DNA from: Ampullaceana balthica
Lineage: Eukaryota > Mollusca > Gastropoda > Lymnaeidae
Assembly (NCBI GenBank): GCA_944989445.1
Contig: CALYLW010000068.1
Location: 1,494,085 to 1,558,084 of the forward strand
Reading direction: 5' to 3'
DNA length: 64,000 nt
Positions 1-11,613 of the stretch are shown here, in pieces. Under the pieces are notes generated by a model. It was not told the origin of the DNA and searched no databases. It saw only the letters and a program-made list of their open reading frames with translations. Position 1 is the stretch's first letter, and every line of letters starts with the position of its first letter. The position numbers were made by a program, and so were the translations under genes.

Positions 1-216
1 TATGCGCAGCCATGGATGACTGCTAAACCATTTTGCCTGCGGTTGTCGACGACGTCCACTGTAATCACGAGCAGCCTCGCTTAACAACGTATCATCTGGA
101 CAATCAGTTAGATCCTTGGTATCAACATCGTCCATAATAACATCAGATGAGACGACGTTTCCAACTTTTTTACTCGGTATTTCCGGTTGAGTGGTTTGCG
201 TGAGGAAACGCTTCAT
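1..216 (-). pseudogene. hAT/ZMYM1-like transposase, N-terminal start, runs off left edge
   Basis: An open frame begins with ATG at 214-216 and stays open to base 1 (72 codons). It starts MKRFL and ends with the string KWFSSHPWLRI. A basic stretch followed by KWxxxxPWL just ahead of a Cys-containing finger is the usual beginning of TTF-type zinc-finger hAT transposases related to ZMYM1, a family that cuts and pastes DNA in the nucleus. The zinc finger and catalytic core would lie beyond the left edge, so intactness cannot be judged. I chose this ATG because the upstream frame is a separate leader with its own stop. The family assignment rests on one short motif and is an inference. Confidence 0.45.
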
Positions 217-828
217 AGTTTGTTTTTCTCCAGGAGCTGATTGACTCTCTCTCCCTTGTCTCCCACAGACATCCCCTTATATTGGTAGTCAGATGAATGT
301 GGGTGACATTGGAGATCATCCTCTGGCTCAAGTCGTAAAAATTCGTTCCATTCATGTTTTTCCCTGGCCTCTATAAAATACTGTTGACATTCTCCTGTTC
401 CTTGTCCCACCTGGACGCAACTTAAAATGCCACTCATTGACCACTGCCCATGACGTCTCGGGACCCGGGTCGGAATTGCTGGTACTTAAACTTGAGCTTT
501 TGTTCGGCGCTAACGCGACCAGCGATCGCCGCATTCCAATGGTCAAACCTCCACTCTGCCGGGTTTGGGACTGATGCTATATGGTCTGAGAGAATGGGGG
601 GGGGATGGGGAGGGAGACGGGGGTAGTGCCTGGTTTCTGTGGCGGACTGTTTTTTTTTCAAAATCGCAATGTTATTTAGTACTAAAAAAATTAGCCAACT
701 TATAAAAAAGAAGAAATTAAACAGTTGCCCTATTGTTGGTTTCAGTTGATTTTTTTGGGTGGGCCAAATACATTGTGGCCCATTAGCTCTAAAAATTGGG
801 TGGGCCATGGCCCACCTGGCCCACCCTG
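217..828 (-). mobile_element. Leader and probable terminus of the left-edge hAT-like element
   Basis: This stretch lies upstream of the transposase start. It has several short minus-strand frames that change at stops and match nothing I recognise. At 770-828 the sequence is packed with GGGCCA and GGCCC blocks and, read on the minus strand, begins CAGGGTGGGCC at 828. A CAGGG start followed by GC-rich inverted blocks is typical of hAT termini. The other end and the target-site duplication are outside the window. Confidence 0.35.
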
Positions 829-936
829 TGGCGCCCCCCATGTATATAGGTGACTAAACCATTCATCTGATCGTCATGAAAATTTTTGAGACTGTTGGAC
901 GCTCCCAAGATGGTAACTGGAAACTTTTTTTCTCAA

Positions 937-1640
937 TTTAACACTCATGAGGCGCCGGGGGCCCATAATGTCATTTTTTGCTAATATGAGCTATATAAAA
1001 ATTAGTTAAAGTGCTAGCTACTTGGTAAATTGATGAATCTTAACCAAAATTTGTATATAAAAACTTGATAGCCAATATTAAAATACTATAGGGCACTTAA
1101 CTCCTAATGGCCACTCCTTCGAGGCTTGGGGCCCAAAATGCCCTTTTTCTTAGACGTTTAAGATTTTATTCCCAATTCAATTATTAACGATCTTGAAAAA
1201 TAATGATAAATGAATCCATTATTATCCATATTGAAATGAACAGGTGTTTTGAACTTTATATCCTCCTTTTTTCGTAGATGTTAAAGATATTTTCCCATTC
1301 GTTTTTAACAATCTTGAGAAATATATCCATGATGAAACTGAATTAAAATGAACAGGTTTTTAAATTGACATCTTGCACCGAATGGGCCCAGGGGCCTTTA
1401 AAGTGTTTTTTCCCTATATCACCTATATAAAAATTAGTTTAAACGTTAGATAATGAGAAAATAAATTGATTTTGACCAGACTTGGTATACAAAAACTAAG
1501 GGCCTATATTAAATTACTATAGGGCACTTAACTCCTAATGTTCATTCCCTCAGAGCTGGGGGCTCCAAATGTCTTTTTTACTGAACTTTAATAATTGTAT
1601 TCCCCATTCAATTTTACACGAATTTGAGAAATATAGCTTG
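937..1640. repeat. Degenerate direct repeat, period about 430 bp
   Basis: Two diverged copies of one unit follow each other. The segment starting ACTATAGGGCACTTAACTCC at 1085 recurs at 1515, and the segment with CTATATAAAAATTAGTT near 988 recurs near 1422. Each unit also holds a GGGGCCC-type block followed by T-rich sequence. No coding frame is visible. The repeat is old, since the copies differ by many substitutions and small indels. Confidence 0.6.
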
Positions 1641-1852
1641 AGTACAATGGCAATAAAATATCACTCATTTAGGGGCCGGGGCCCTTAATATCGTTTCTTC
1701 TTTTGTAAGCTTTTTAATTATTAATTTTTTTATCCGTTTGCTATGAAACTTGGACTATTTTTTTAGCAAACTTCCGCAAAGGTTTCTGGCATAATTGTTT
1801 TTAAAACATACCACATATTGGTTTCTTTAAATTTATTCATTTTACTGAGATT

Positions 1853-1878
1853 GTTGCAACGCACGACAGGTCTGCTAG
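1853..1878 (+). mobile_element. Possible Helitron-like 3' terminus
   Basis: A GTTGCAAC palindrome at 1853-1860 is followed 14 bases later by CTAG at 1875-1878, then T. Helitrons end in a short hairpin followed closely by CTRR and insert next to T. The palindrome has no loop and is short for a Helitron hairpin, and no matching 5' TC end was located, so this is tentative. Confidence 0.25.
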
Positions 1879-1972
1879 TTATTATAAAAGTTATGTCATA
1901 AATAAAGTTATGGCAAACAAAATTTTTTCCTGATATTTTGTAAAAACATACAATGGAATATTAAAAACTAAA

Positions 1973-2166
1973 ATGAACAAAATTTCCAAGCTGATGTAAT
2001 ACTTGAAATTCAGAGTGGTACATACATACACAGCAAACCATGAACAAAATTTACCCAGCTGATGTTATACTTGAAATTCAGAGTGGTACATACATACACA
2101 GCAAACCATGAACAAAATTTACAAGCTGATGTTATACTTGAAATTCAGAGTGGTACATACATACAC
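1973..2166. repeat. Tandem array, 67-68 bp unit, interrupted by a LINE
   Basis: Units begin with ATGAACAAAATTT at 1973, 2040 and 2108 and contain CAGAGTGGTACATACATACAC. The third unit stops at 2166 inside the ATACAC string. The same unit resumes at about 4432 (TACATACACAGCAAACC) and runs for about one and a half more units to about 4545. The LINE at 2167-4430 therefore sits within the array. Confidence 0.85.
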
Positions 2167-4430
2167 AAGCTCTTAAAGCCAACACCTCGCAGAAAGAAAT
2201 CCCCAATCCGCATGATGCTATAGGGAGAGAACAAATCGATGCGAATTGGCTCCATATTCGAGACACTATTTACAACACCTCTCTTGCTGTCCTCGGGAGG
2301 AAGGAAAGAAAAAATGCAGATTGGTTTGAGGCCCACTGGGTTACAATGAATCCCGTGACGGAGACAAAAAGAAAAGCTCTACTGGCCTACAAAGCTTCCC
2401 CAGGACCTGACACCCTGAAATGTCTCAGAAATGCCAGAAACACAGCCCGGAAGACTGCACGTTTTTGCGCTAACACTTATTGGGAGAATTATGCAAAAGC
2501 ATTCAATCTGCTGCTGATCAGGGAGATATAAAACAAATGTACGAAGGCATAAAAAAGGCCACTGGGCCCACAACTTCAAAGTCAGCTCCAATCAAGACAA
2601 AATCAGGTGAGATGATCACAGAAAGAGACAAGCAGATGCAGCGCTGGACTGAGCACTATCTAGAACTCTATGCGACACAGAATGTAGTATCTGACTCTGC
2701 CATAGAAAGAATACCAGATCTACCAGTTCTAGATCAGCTTGATGCTCCACCGTCAATAGAGGAGCTTGGTAGGGCTATCGATCATCTGAGAAATGGGAAG
2801 GCCCCAGGCAACGATGGCATTCCTGCAGAAGTCCTTAAACACGGCCAGCCAGCACTACTGAAGCCTCTGCATGAACTCATATGCGATTGCTGGGAACGCG
2901 GTCACATCCCACAGGCCATGCGTGACGCCAAAATAGTTACGCTTTATAAGAACAAAGGAGATCGCAGCGATTGCAATAACTATCGTGGTATCTCCTTACT
3001 GACTATTGTGGGAAAGGCTTTTGCCAGAGTGATCCTTGCACGCCTGCAAATTCTGGCGCATAATGTCTACCCAGAATCACAATGCGGTTTTCGGGCTGGC
3101 CGGTCAACAATGGACATGATCTTCTCACTCCGTCAGCTACAAGAGAAATGTCGGGAGCAACAGAAAGCCCTCTTTGTTGCCTTCATAGATCTAACAAAGG
3201 CATTTGACCTGGTCAGCCGCGAGGGTCTGCTACGTATATTGGAAAAAATAGGATGCCCGCCGCGGCTTCTCTCCATCATCGAGTCCTTCCACACCAATAT
3301 GCACAGCACAGTGCTCTTCGATGGTGCCACCTCAGAACCCTTCCCAGTTTGTAGCGGAGTCAAACAGGGCTGTGTACTGGCTCCAACACTCTTCGGTATC
3401 TTTTTCTCGATGCCACTGCGTCATGCATTCGAGGACTGTTTCGAGGGTGTAAACATCCATACCAGGGCGGATGGAAATCTGTACAACATCAGCCGTCTCC
3501 GTGCAAAGAGAAAAGTGGAAAATGTTTTAATTAGAGAGTTGCTCTTCGCGGATGACGCAGCCCTTACCTCACATTCAGAGATAGGTCTCCAACTTTTGGT
3601 CGACAAGTTCTCAGAGGCATGCAAAGATTTTGGTCTAACGATAAGCCTCAAAAAGACCAACATTATGAGACAAGGAACTGACTGCTTCCCAGCAATCTCC
3701 ATTGAGGGAAACACCTTGGATGTCGTCGATGATTTTACCTACCTTGGCAGTAACATCACAAGCACACTCTCCCTGGAAAAGGAAATTGGAACCAGAATCG
3801 GCAAGGCTTCATCATTAATGGCTAGGCTGAATAAAAGAGTGTGGAACAATGCACAGCTCACTGCTAGGACGAAAATCACTGTGTACCAGGCCTGCGTGCT
3901 CAGCACACTCCTCTATGGCAGCGAGTGCTGGACGACCTATGCCAAACAAACAAAGCAACTCAACAGCTTCCACTTACGATGCTTGCGCAGGATTCTGCAC
4001 ATCAAGTGGCAGGACAAGATAACGAATGTCGAGGTAATCAGAAGGAGTCATATGCTGAGCATGCACTCAATCCTGAGTGAGAGGCGCCTGCGGTGGCTGG
4101 GACATGTCCGCAGGATGAACTCGGAGCGCATTCCAAGAGCCCTGCTTTACGGTGAGCTGGCAACTGGTGTGCGGAAGAGAGGACGCCCCTGCTTGCGCTT
4201 CAAGGATGTCTGCAAGAAAGACATGAGTCTGGCGCAGATAGACCATAAAACGTGGGAAACCATTGCTGAGGAGCGCACCTCCTGGCGGGCTAAAGTACGC
4301 GAGGGCATCCAAGTCGCGGAAGCTTCCCTTACAGTCAAGAGCGAGGAGAAAAGGGCCAGGAGAAAGGGGAAGGGGGGTAGAGGAGCAGGAGGAAACGCCA
4401 TCATCCCATGAGGATGGACGGATGCCATAT
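2167..4430 (+). mobile_element. 5'-truncated non-LTR retrotransposon (LINE), copy 1
   Basis: This is the 3' part of an APE-type LINE that copies itself by target-primed reverse transcription. The frame opens inside the linker between endonuclease and reverse transcriptase (ADWFEAHW near 2320). It changes frame by one missing base near 2488 (YWEN to CKSIQSAAD), then stays open to the stop at 4409-4411. RT landmarks are NNYRGISLL, the PESQCGFRAGRST region, GVKQGCVLAPTLF and the catalytic FADD near 3545. After them comes the family's RRLRWLGHV and KRGRPCLRFKDVCK region. The C-terminal Cys/His finger present in copy 2 is missing here. The 3' end is GGACGGATGCCATAT and there is no poly(A). The element lies antisense within an intron of the GRDP-like gene. 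Confidence 0.9.
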
Positions 4431-4562
4431 ATACATACACAGCAAACCATGAACAAAATTTACAAGCTGATGTTATACTTGAAATTCAGAGTGGTACATA
4501 CATACACAGCAAACCATGAACAAAATTTACCCAGCTGAAGATGAAAACAAATGTTTCCTTAC

Positions 4563-6815
4563 TTGTGAGATGCAACGGAACAGTGGTTGTCAACACCAGG
4601 CGGAAGGCGGGGCAATGGAATGGGCCCCCACATTGATTCTCTGTCCTCTGGCATCACACAACTTTGATAGTCACCAGGCTCAAGCCTAAGTACACATGGA
4701 CCTAATGTAGGTGCAGGGCAGCTCCAAACCTAAGGGCAGTATCATAAACATGAAACAACACACACATTTTGATTTGTAAATTTTTATTTCAGAATATATC
4801 AGAAGACAGTTACATTCAAACAAAATCAAATAATGTGAGGTATGGAACCATCTAGAGTTAGAGCACATCGAAATCAATGGGAAGCTTAGTACTATTTACT
4901 AGACCAACTTCAGATGCAGGTTTAAAATTATGATCCACATCAATTTTTTTAATGTCTAAAACATCAAAATAGTTTAGAGGAAATTATTCATAATTTTTTT
5001 TTCCATTCTAATTAATCTAATCTTCAGGAGTATTTACGATATCTTTCAAATATTGAAGTTTATTTGCATCAAAATTTCCGAGATATATTAGTGGTCTATT
5101 TTTGTATTGGTTTCCCACATAAGCAAGAAAAACATTTACTAGAAACTAGAAATGTAAATCCATGTATATGTACAAAGTAGAAAGGTTATTTAGGAATATT
5201 TCTTATGTTTAATTCTAAAACTGATGAATAATTTATAGGAAACAGTGACTTAATTTGATTAATGCTAAATTTATTTCATAAAAATATTTGCCAAAAATGG
5301 ATCTGTTACTCAGATGACCCCTAACAATGATAAGTTAAAATAATATTTGTAAAATGTAAAACCACTGCCAGTCTAATGTCAACTTACCAGTCCAATGGAC
5401 ATTCCATCACCACAGTCAATTTCATCATTTGCTGTTAAACCTTTGCTATTTAGAGGTTGGATTTTCTTTTGAAGATCAATTTTCCCTTCACCAACCACAT
5501 CATTGGTCCCGAGACAAAGCTTTCCTGATTTATGCTGAAGGCTTGCAATTATTTTGTCGTTGTAGCGAGTATCAAAAGAAAAATGAGTATTTAATCTATA
5601 GTCTTCCAAAGTTCTAGCATTTCCCTTCACAGTTGCTATATTTTCTGTCACAAATAATGACCTATTAAAATTTTGGTAGCCTGTATTGTAACAAAGTTTC
5701 AACTTGTAAGTTTTTCCAAGTGGAAGCCCTGATATACGAACTTTTTCAATAAGAACATCCACCTGTTTTGTGCACACTCTAAAAATATCTTCTTTGTTCA
5801 TTGCATGCAACTTGGAATTGGGTGGTTCACCCCTATACATGGCTCCGAAATAAGAAAACTTTTCACTGAACACTTTTCTCCACAAATTTCTTGTTTTGGC
5901 TTCAGCCAGTGACAGCTTTGAGCCTACTGTCCGATCATTTACAGAGTCATCATGCGGAAGCAGACTACCCATGTAAGCTTCTGTGTCATCTTTGTAGAAC
6001 ACGGGGTGCAGCATGTGCGTGTGCCACATGAGATCGTTATCGTAACATGGCACAAGAAATACTCCAGGGTTATGGCACTTTAAAAACAGAAACTTCTTAT
6101 AACGTAGCAAAGCATTATTCAAAAACTTCTCATCTCTGTAGTGAGGAAGACTCACCTGATAGTAGAATGATTTTTGCCTTGACACAGCTAATGCTAAATT
6201 ATATGTCAAGGCGGAAACAAACTCACAATCAAACCAAGGTGTGACAGCATCACATGCAGAAAAAGGCACATCAGCATATTCTTTTCTCCACAACCGTTCT
6301 GAATCTTTTAGCAACTCTTTCCGTTGAGATTTTTCCATCAGATGATGATCTATAAGCTTTCCTGCAATATTTTGACAGTCTGTGTTGTATGCTGTTGGAG
6401 ACAGCATGTGGCACTGCCATATCCATTCAATGTCAAGAGGGGCAGGGAGTAAACGGCCGGGGTGTTTTGCAACAAGAGGTAGCCAGTAACGCTCATACCT
6501 CTGTATGGCACATTCAACCAGTGGCCCTTCATATAATTCAGGTTTGGCTGATATTTCACTTAGAAATTCCAGAAGAAATCTGGCTGCGTCAGGCAGTTCC
6601 ACTGAAATGGGGATATCATTAGCATCAAATGGTGCCACTGAGCACACAGAGCTTGTGCTTCCAAGTCTGCCTGACATGGTTCAACTTGACGATCACTTTC
6701 ATCAATCTCAAACATGCATTTTTATATTGCTCTTGAAGATTTTTTGATAGGGGATCCACCAGCAAAGTAAAACAAAACCATATTAGCTTGCATCTATGCA
6801 CTGATAGCAAGTAAC
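4563..6815 (-). CDS. Glycine-rich-domain-containing protein (GRDP-like), 5' exons
   Basis: Exon 1 runs 6815 to 5388. Its acceptor is TTTTATTTCAG just upstream of 6815. Translation starts at the ATG at 6675-6677, with an in-frame TGA two codons upstream. The exon codes for 430 residues and ends at a GTAAGT donor. Exon 2 (4729-4563) has acceptor CCCTTAG and donor GTAAGG and continues in phase 0 with VWSCPAPTLGPC and ESMWGPIPLPRLP. The protein shows the two family landmarks DIEWIWQCHML (residues 83-92) and NDLMWHTHML (214-223), characteristic of GRDP-like/DUF1399 proteins. Plant members act in stress responses; the animal role is unknown to me. The next exon would lie left of 4563, beyond an intron holding the LINE and repeats, probably off the window. 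Confidence 0.88.
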
Positions 6816-7436
6816 CTGAAATAAAAAGATAATTGTTATAAATTTATTTTAATATTTAATTATAAATGACAGAGGAACAGCCAAAGTAAACTTTAGAGAG
6901 AATAAAATGAGTACAGTGGAAAATTCTTTCAATAAAATATAAGAAGTCATAGTATTTCTTCTTAAGAAAAATGCATCCACAACAAGATTCTTGCTAATTC
7001 TTCCTTGTCTTTGTATAAAACAATAACCCATAGACATGAGGATGTTCAAGGGGCACTCCTGGAAAAGGTAGTAAACATGAGTAATGGCTTCCTGTAATAT
7101 CCCACTTTCAATTCAAAATGTTTATTTTTAAATTTCCCAATAGAATGTGAAAGTTCGTGTTAACAGTTAAATGTCTGTTCCATTACTCAGTTTTTTACTC
7201 GCATCAAAGCGATTTTTTCAGGGATATCTCATTTAAATTTTATTTTACTTAAACTATACATTATGATTCATTTCCATTACATGACCTAACACCGTTTGAA
7301 TGTCATGTCTGAAAATGTTTGTATTTTAGGGCTGGTACAGATTTTTAAAAATTTAGTTTGATTAATCTGGAAAAAATTTGATCTATTAATTAGTATTAAT
7401 CGATTCATTTCAATTAATTATATTTGTATAACGCAT
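6816..7436. other. AT-rich sequence upstream of the GRDP exon
   Basis: This is probably an intron or the 5' flank of the GRDP-like gene. It holds no supportable coding frame, only short AT-rich frames. The last 100 bases contain several ATTAATCGATT-type AT-rich motifs next to the LINE target site. Confidence 0.5.
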
Positions 7437-7479
7437 ATATAGATCCCGCTAAGTCGTGATTCATTATTCATTATTATAG

Positions 7480-10329
7480 TCAACGGAGGCGTCTTTGGCT
7501 TAATATTGCTGCAATACTACTCATGCTTGCTTGAGCCAGGACCTCTGTGTTGGGGACTTTCTCTTGCCATTTGATGTCTAGGATGCGGCGCAGGCATCTG
7601 AGGTGGAAGCTATTGAGCCTTCTTTCATGCCTGGTATAGGTGGTCCAAGACTCGCATCCATAGAGGAGTGTGCTCAGTACGCAGGCCTGGTATACCTGCA
7701 GCTTAGTCCTTGCTGTGAGTTTGGCATTGGACCAGACTCTTTTGTACAGTCTAGCCATAACAGTTGCTGCCTTCCCTATCCTACTACTTATCTCATCTTC
7801 CAGTGAGAGGGTGCTCGAGATGTTTGATCCCAGATAAGTAAAACTGTCAACAGCATCCAGGTTGCAGTCGTCAATGGTGATAGTCGGGAGAGAGGCAGCA
7901 TCCTGTGCCATAATGTTGGTTTTCTTTATACTTATGGTCAGGCCAAACTCTTTGCAGGCAGCGGAGAAGCTGGATACAAGGTTCTGCAGGCCGTCTGCTG
8001 TGTGGGATATTAAGGCGGCATCGTCTGCAAATAAGAGCTCGCGCAGCAAAATCTTCCTTATTTTGGTCTTGGCTTTAAGTCGGGCAATATTGAATAATCT
8101 CCCGTCAGCTCTGGTGTGTATGTATATCCCCTCGCTGTTGTTCTTGAAGGCATACTGGAGTAAGATGGAAAAGAATATTGCGAATAGAGTAGGTGCCAAC
8201 ACGCAGCCTTGCTTTACTCCACTACTTACTGGGAAAGCCTCGGAGGTGGCACCGTTATAGCACACTGTGCCCTGCATGTTTTCGTGGAATTGCTTGATGA
8301 TGTTAAACAGATGTGTAGGGCAGCCTATTTTTACTAAGATCTGGAAAAGGCCGCTTCTGCTGACAAGATCAAAAGCTTTAGTTAGGTCGACGAACGCGAT
8401 GTATAGAGGCATATGTTGCTCCCTGCATTTCTCCTGCAGCTGGCGCAGAGAGAAGATCATGTCTATGGTTGATCTTCCGACTCGAAAGCCGCACTGCGAT
8501 TCTGGGAGTACACGCGATGCTAGGGTCTGCAGGCGTGTCAATGCAACTCGGGCGAAGGCCTTTCCAACTATACTGAGGAGAGAGATTCCACGATAGTTGT
8601 TGCAGTCACTCTTGTCTCCTTTATTTTTATACAGTGTAACGGTGTTGGCATCTTTTAACTCCTGTGGTATCTGCCCCTGTTCCCAGCACAGAGTGAGGAG
8701 GTCATGCAAAGGCTGTAAAAGTATTTCTTTTCCACAGTTGAGAACTTCTGGTGGAATTCCATCCTTACCAGGGGCTTTCCTGCAGGCTAGGCAATCTATG
8801 GCTCTACTTAGCTCGACCATTGTGGGTAGGCTATCGAGCTCTTCCATGACCGGAAGGTCTGGAATATCGTCCAGGGCAGCAGTTGAGACATGGTTTATAG
8901 TTGCGTACAATTCCAGGTAGTGCTCGATCCACCGTTTGAGTTGCTTGTCCCGATCAGTGATAATTTCCCCTGCTTTTGACATTAAGGGTGCTGTCTTGGA
9001 GGTCAGAGGGCCTGTTGCTTGTTTTATATTCTCGTACATAGCCTTTGTATCGCCTCTATCAGCAGCTGACTGTATGCTGGAACTTAGATTGAGCCAGTAC
9101 GTGTTAGCGTAGTGGCGAGCTGCCTGCTGGGCATTTTTTTCTTGGCTCTCTTAAGGGAATGTAGAGTTTCTGGGCAAGGCCTGTCTTTATAGGCTAAAAG
9201 AGCCTTTCTTTTTACATCGGTGACATGCTTCATTTCCTCCCAGTGGGCCTCAAACCAGTCTGCACTTTTGCGTTCTCTCTTGCCGAATGCCGCAATAGCT
9301 GAGCCATATATGGTGTTCCGCAGATGTGACCACTTGGACTCAATAGTGTCTGCTGGTGGCATTTGTACAAGAGCTTCTTTCAGTCTCTGGGTGTATTCTG
9401 CTGTTCTCTCTGGATTCTTGGTGGAGCAGATGCCTATGCGTGGTTTTCCCTTGTTTTTGTTGCGGTACAATTTCTTTGGCAGTAACCTTACCTTGCTAGC
9501 CACTAAGGAGTGATCTGTGTCGCAGTCTGCACTGTGGTAACTGCGTGTGAGGAGGACACTGGCCAGTTGTGTGAGTCTTGTGATGATGAGATCTAGTTGG
9601 TGCCAGTGTTTAGAGCGGGGATGCCTCCATGACACTTGGTGGATTGCTTTGCAGTTGAAGAAAGTATTTGTGACACATGGTCCATGTAAGCAGCACATCT
9701 CTAGTAATCTCTGCCCATTTTCATTTAGCCTGCCTCTTCCAAAATAACCGAGGCAAGTTGGCCAGGCCATGTGATCACTTCCAACTCTTGCATTGAAGTC
9801 ACCAAGGAGGTAGATTGCTTCATTGGTGGGTATGCTGGCTAGTGTATGATTGAGATCATCATAGAACTGGTCTTTCGCTTCTGAGCTCGAGGATAAGGTT
9901 GGAGCATAAGCACTGATGATGTTGGCTAATCCTGAGGATGTAGATAGTCGTATTGTTAGTATCCTGTTAGTGCCCTTTGTTGGGGGTTCTATGGAGGAGC
10001 AGAGTCCATTTTTTATGGCAAAACCAACCCCATGTTGCTTTGGTGTGTCCATTGGTCCACCCTGCCAGAAGAAAGTGTAGTTGCATTCTTTTATGGTACC
10101 ACTTTCTGGGAGTCTAGTCTCCTGAAGGCAGACAATGTCGATGTTTAGTCTGGCAAGCTCCCTGTCAATGATGGCTGTGTTCCTGGCATCATCAATAAGC
10201 TGCAGGTTGGCAGTAATGCCTGGACACATAGTCCTAACGTTCCAGCTTGCTAGGCAAAGAGCTGGAGTCTTCTTATCTTTTGTTTTTTTATTTATAGGTG
10301 CAGGATTTACTGGCCTACTTGTTGAGAAG
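7480..10329 (-). pseudogene. LINE copy 2: APE endonuclease and reverse transcriptase
   Basis: The frame is open from about 10329 (STSRPVNPAP) through the apurinic-type endonuclease. Its landmarks are ASWNVRTM, DIVCLQETRL, ISAYAPT, LLGDFNARVG, LDLIITR and CDTDHSLV; these form the metal-dependent nicking domain. A run of seven A (minus strand, near 9135) shifts the frame. The correct reading continues through ANTYWLNL and rejoins at MYENIKQATGP (9039). The RT domain follows with NNYRGISLLS, PESQCGFRVGRST, GVKQGCVLAPTLFA and catalytic FADD near 8010. The element is 5' truncated and broken by the frameshift and by inversion. Confidence 0.88.
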
Positions 10330-10746
10330 TTGGCTTGGACACGTCAAGAGGATGCAAAGTGGTCGCATACCCAAGGATGTGCTCTACAGCGAGCTGGCGA
10401 CAGGGAAAAGGTCGGTTGGTCGGCCATGTCTCAGATATGTGGACATATGCAAGAGAGACATGAAAGTAGCCAACATTGATATACAAAACTGGGAAAACCT
10501 GGCAGAGGATAGGTCCATGTGGCGGGCTATAGTGAAAGAAGGATCACTAAAAGCAGAGGAGCAAACTAGGGCAGAAGCAGTCGGGAAAAGAGCGAGGAGA
10601 AAGGCCAGGAAACACTGCCCCACTGCATTCGTGTGTGTGTCATGCAGAAGAGACTGCCACTCAAGGATTGGTCTCATCAGCCACACCAAGAGCTGCAGAT
10701 AATAAAGATAAATCTATCGTCTTTCGTAGACGGACAGATGCCATAC
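10330..10746 (+). pseudogene. LINE copy 2: C-terminal segment with Cys/His finger and 3' UTR
   Basis: This sense-strand piece encodes WLGHVKRM, then GRPCLRYVDICKRDMK. It ends with a CVSC...H...C finger (CVSCRRDCHSRIGLISHTKSC region split at the start) and a stop at 10700-10702. Such a C-terminal Cys/His finger is usual for this LINE lineage and probably binds nucleic acid. The 3' UTR is short and ends ACGGACAGATGCCATAC with no poly(A) tail. Confidence 0.85.
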
Positions 10747-10778
10747 ATATAGATCCCGCTTAGTCGCGATTCATTATT

Positions 10779-11471
10779 TCACAAAATCAGTTAATAAGTC
10801 ACTGTAATTCCATGGCTCGCAAATTTTGTGACATTAAACAGCTAATTCATTCTGCTATGCAAGAAATAGGGAAGAAAAAACTTTTTAGCAATAGCAAAAG
10901 ACATGCACATTTCATATTAGTCCAATTAAATCAGGATTATCCATATCACAAACTGTAACTCATAAATTATTTTATGTGTATGTACATCAACATTCCAAAC
11001 TTTATATTTTTGCATTTTAAGAAGACATAGGTAAAATCCCACTGATATTAAATAGACCTACTAATGATAACATAATAATTATTGCATACAAGCAATCAAG
11101 GCCTGGTGAATATCTTTGACTTACATATTTGGTACGTCAACAATCAGATTGTTATAACTTTAACATCGTTCTAAATGCTTTTGTTATAAGCTTTTAGAGA
11201 AAAAAAAATTCAGGATTTTTGATAGGAGAAAAGGGTAGCGTATGGGCCTTTCTTTTTTACTTCAAAGCACATGCCCAGTGATTTGGTCCTTTCTGTCCTT
11301 ACATCTGAGACTCCACTGATTTGATAGAAAATAAATGTGCTTAAATCCTATCATATTCTTCATATCTAATTTTTAAAAAAAATAATGTTCATTGAATGAA
11401 AGTGGGGAACACATTGTTTGTTTTAGAATAAATGTTTATATTTAATTTCAACACATCGTAGTCATTTATAG
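10779..11471. other. AT-rich spacer without recognisable features
   Basis: No open frame, tandem repeat or terminal inverted repeat was seen between the LINE target site and the next TA-flanked element. Confidence 0.5.
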
Positions 11472-11613
11472 TACAGTGGGACCCGCTTAAGTCGACGGCC
11501 TGGGGGTATGAAAAATGGCGCCAACATAACCGATCGAGTTAAACGAAAACCAATATGGCGGCAAAATATTGACATGCGCTTAAAATTTCTTTATATACAT
11601 GATGTGCGTTAAT

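Larger units (their letters stand above)
7437..10778. mobile_element. LINE copy 2 with inverted 5' part (twin-priming structure)
   Basis: A single LINE insertion is bounded by a 32-bp target-site duplication, 7437-7468 and 10747-10778, with two mismatches. The 5' portion (endonuclease and most of the RT) reads on the minus strand from about 10329 down to 7480. The 3' portion (end of the ORF and 3' UTR) reads on the plus strand from about 10330 to 10746. The protein breaks at the same point on both sides: the minus part ends in SQRRLR and the plus part resumes with WLGHVKRM. Inverted 5' segment plus sense 3' segment between duplicated target sites is the expected product of twin priming during target-primed reverse transcription. 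Confidence 0.88.

Noticed and set aside
2480..4411. Host gene encoding a reverse-transcriptase-related protein
   Set aside because: Frameshift upstream, 5' truncation and placement in an array show that it is a dead LINE copy and not a domesticated gene.
8267..8920. Plus-strand open frames of over 100 codons
   Set aside because: They are shadows of the minus-strand LINE reverse transcriptase, which has clear motifs.
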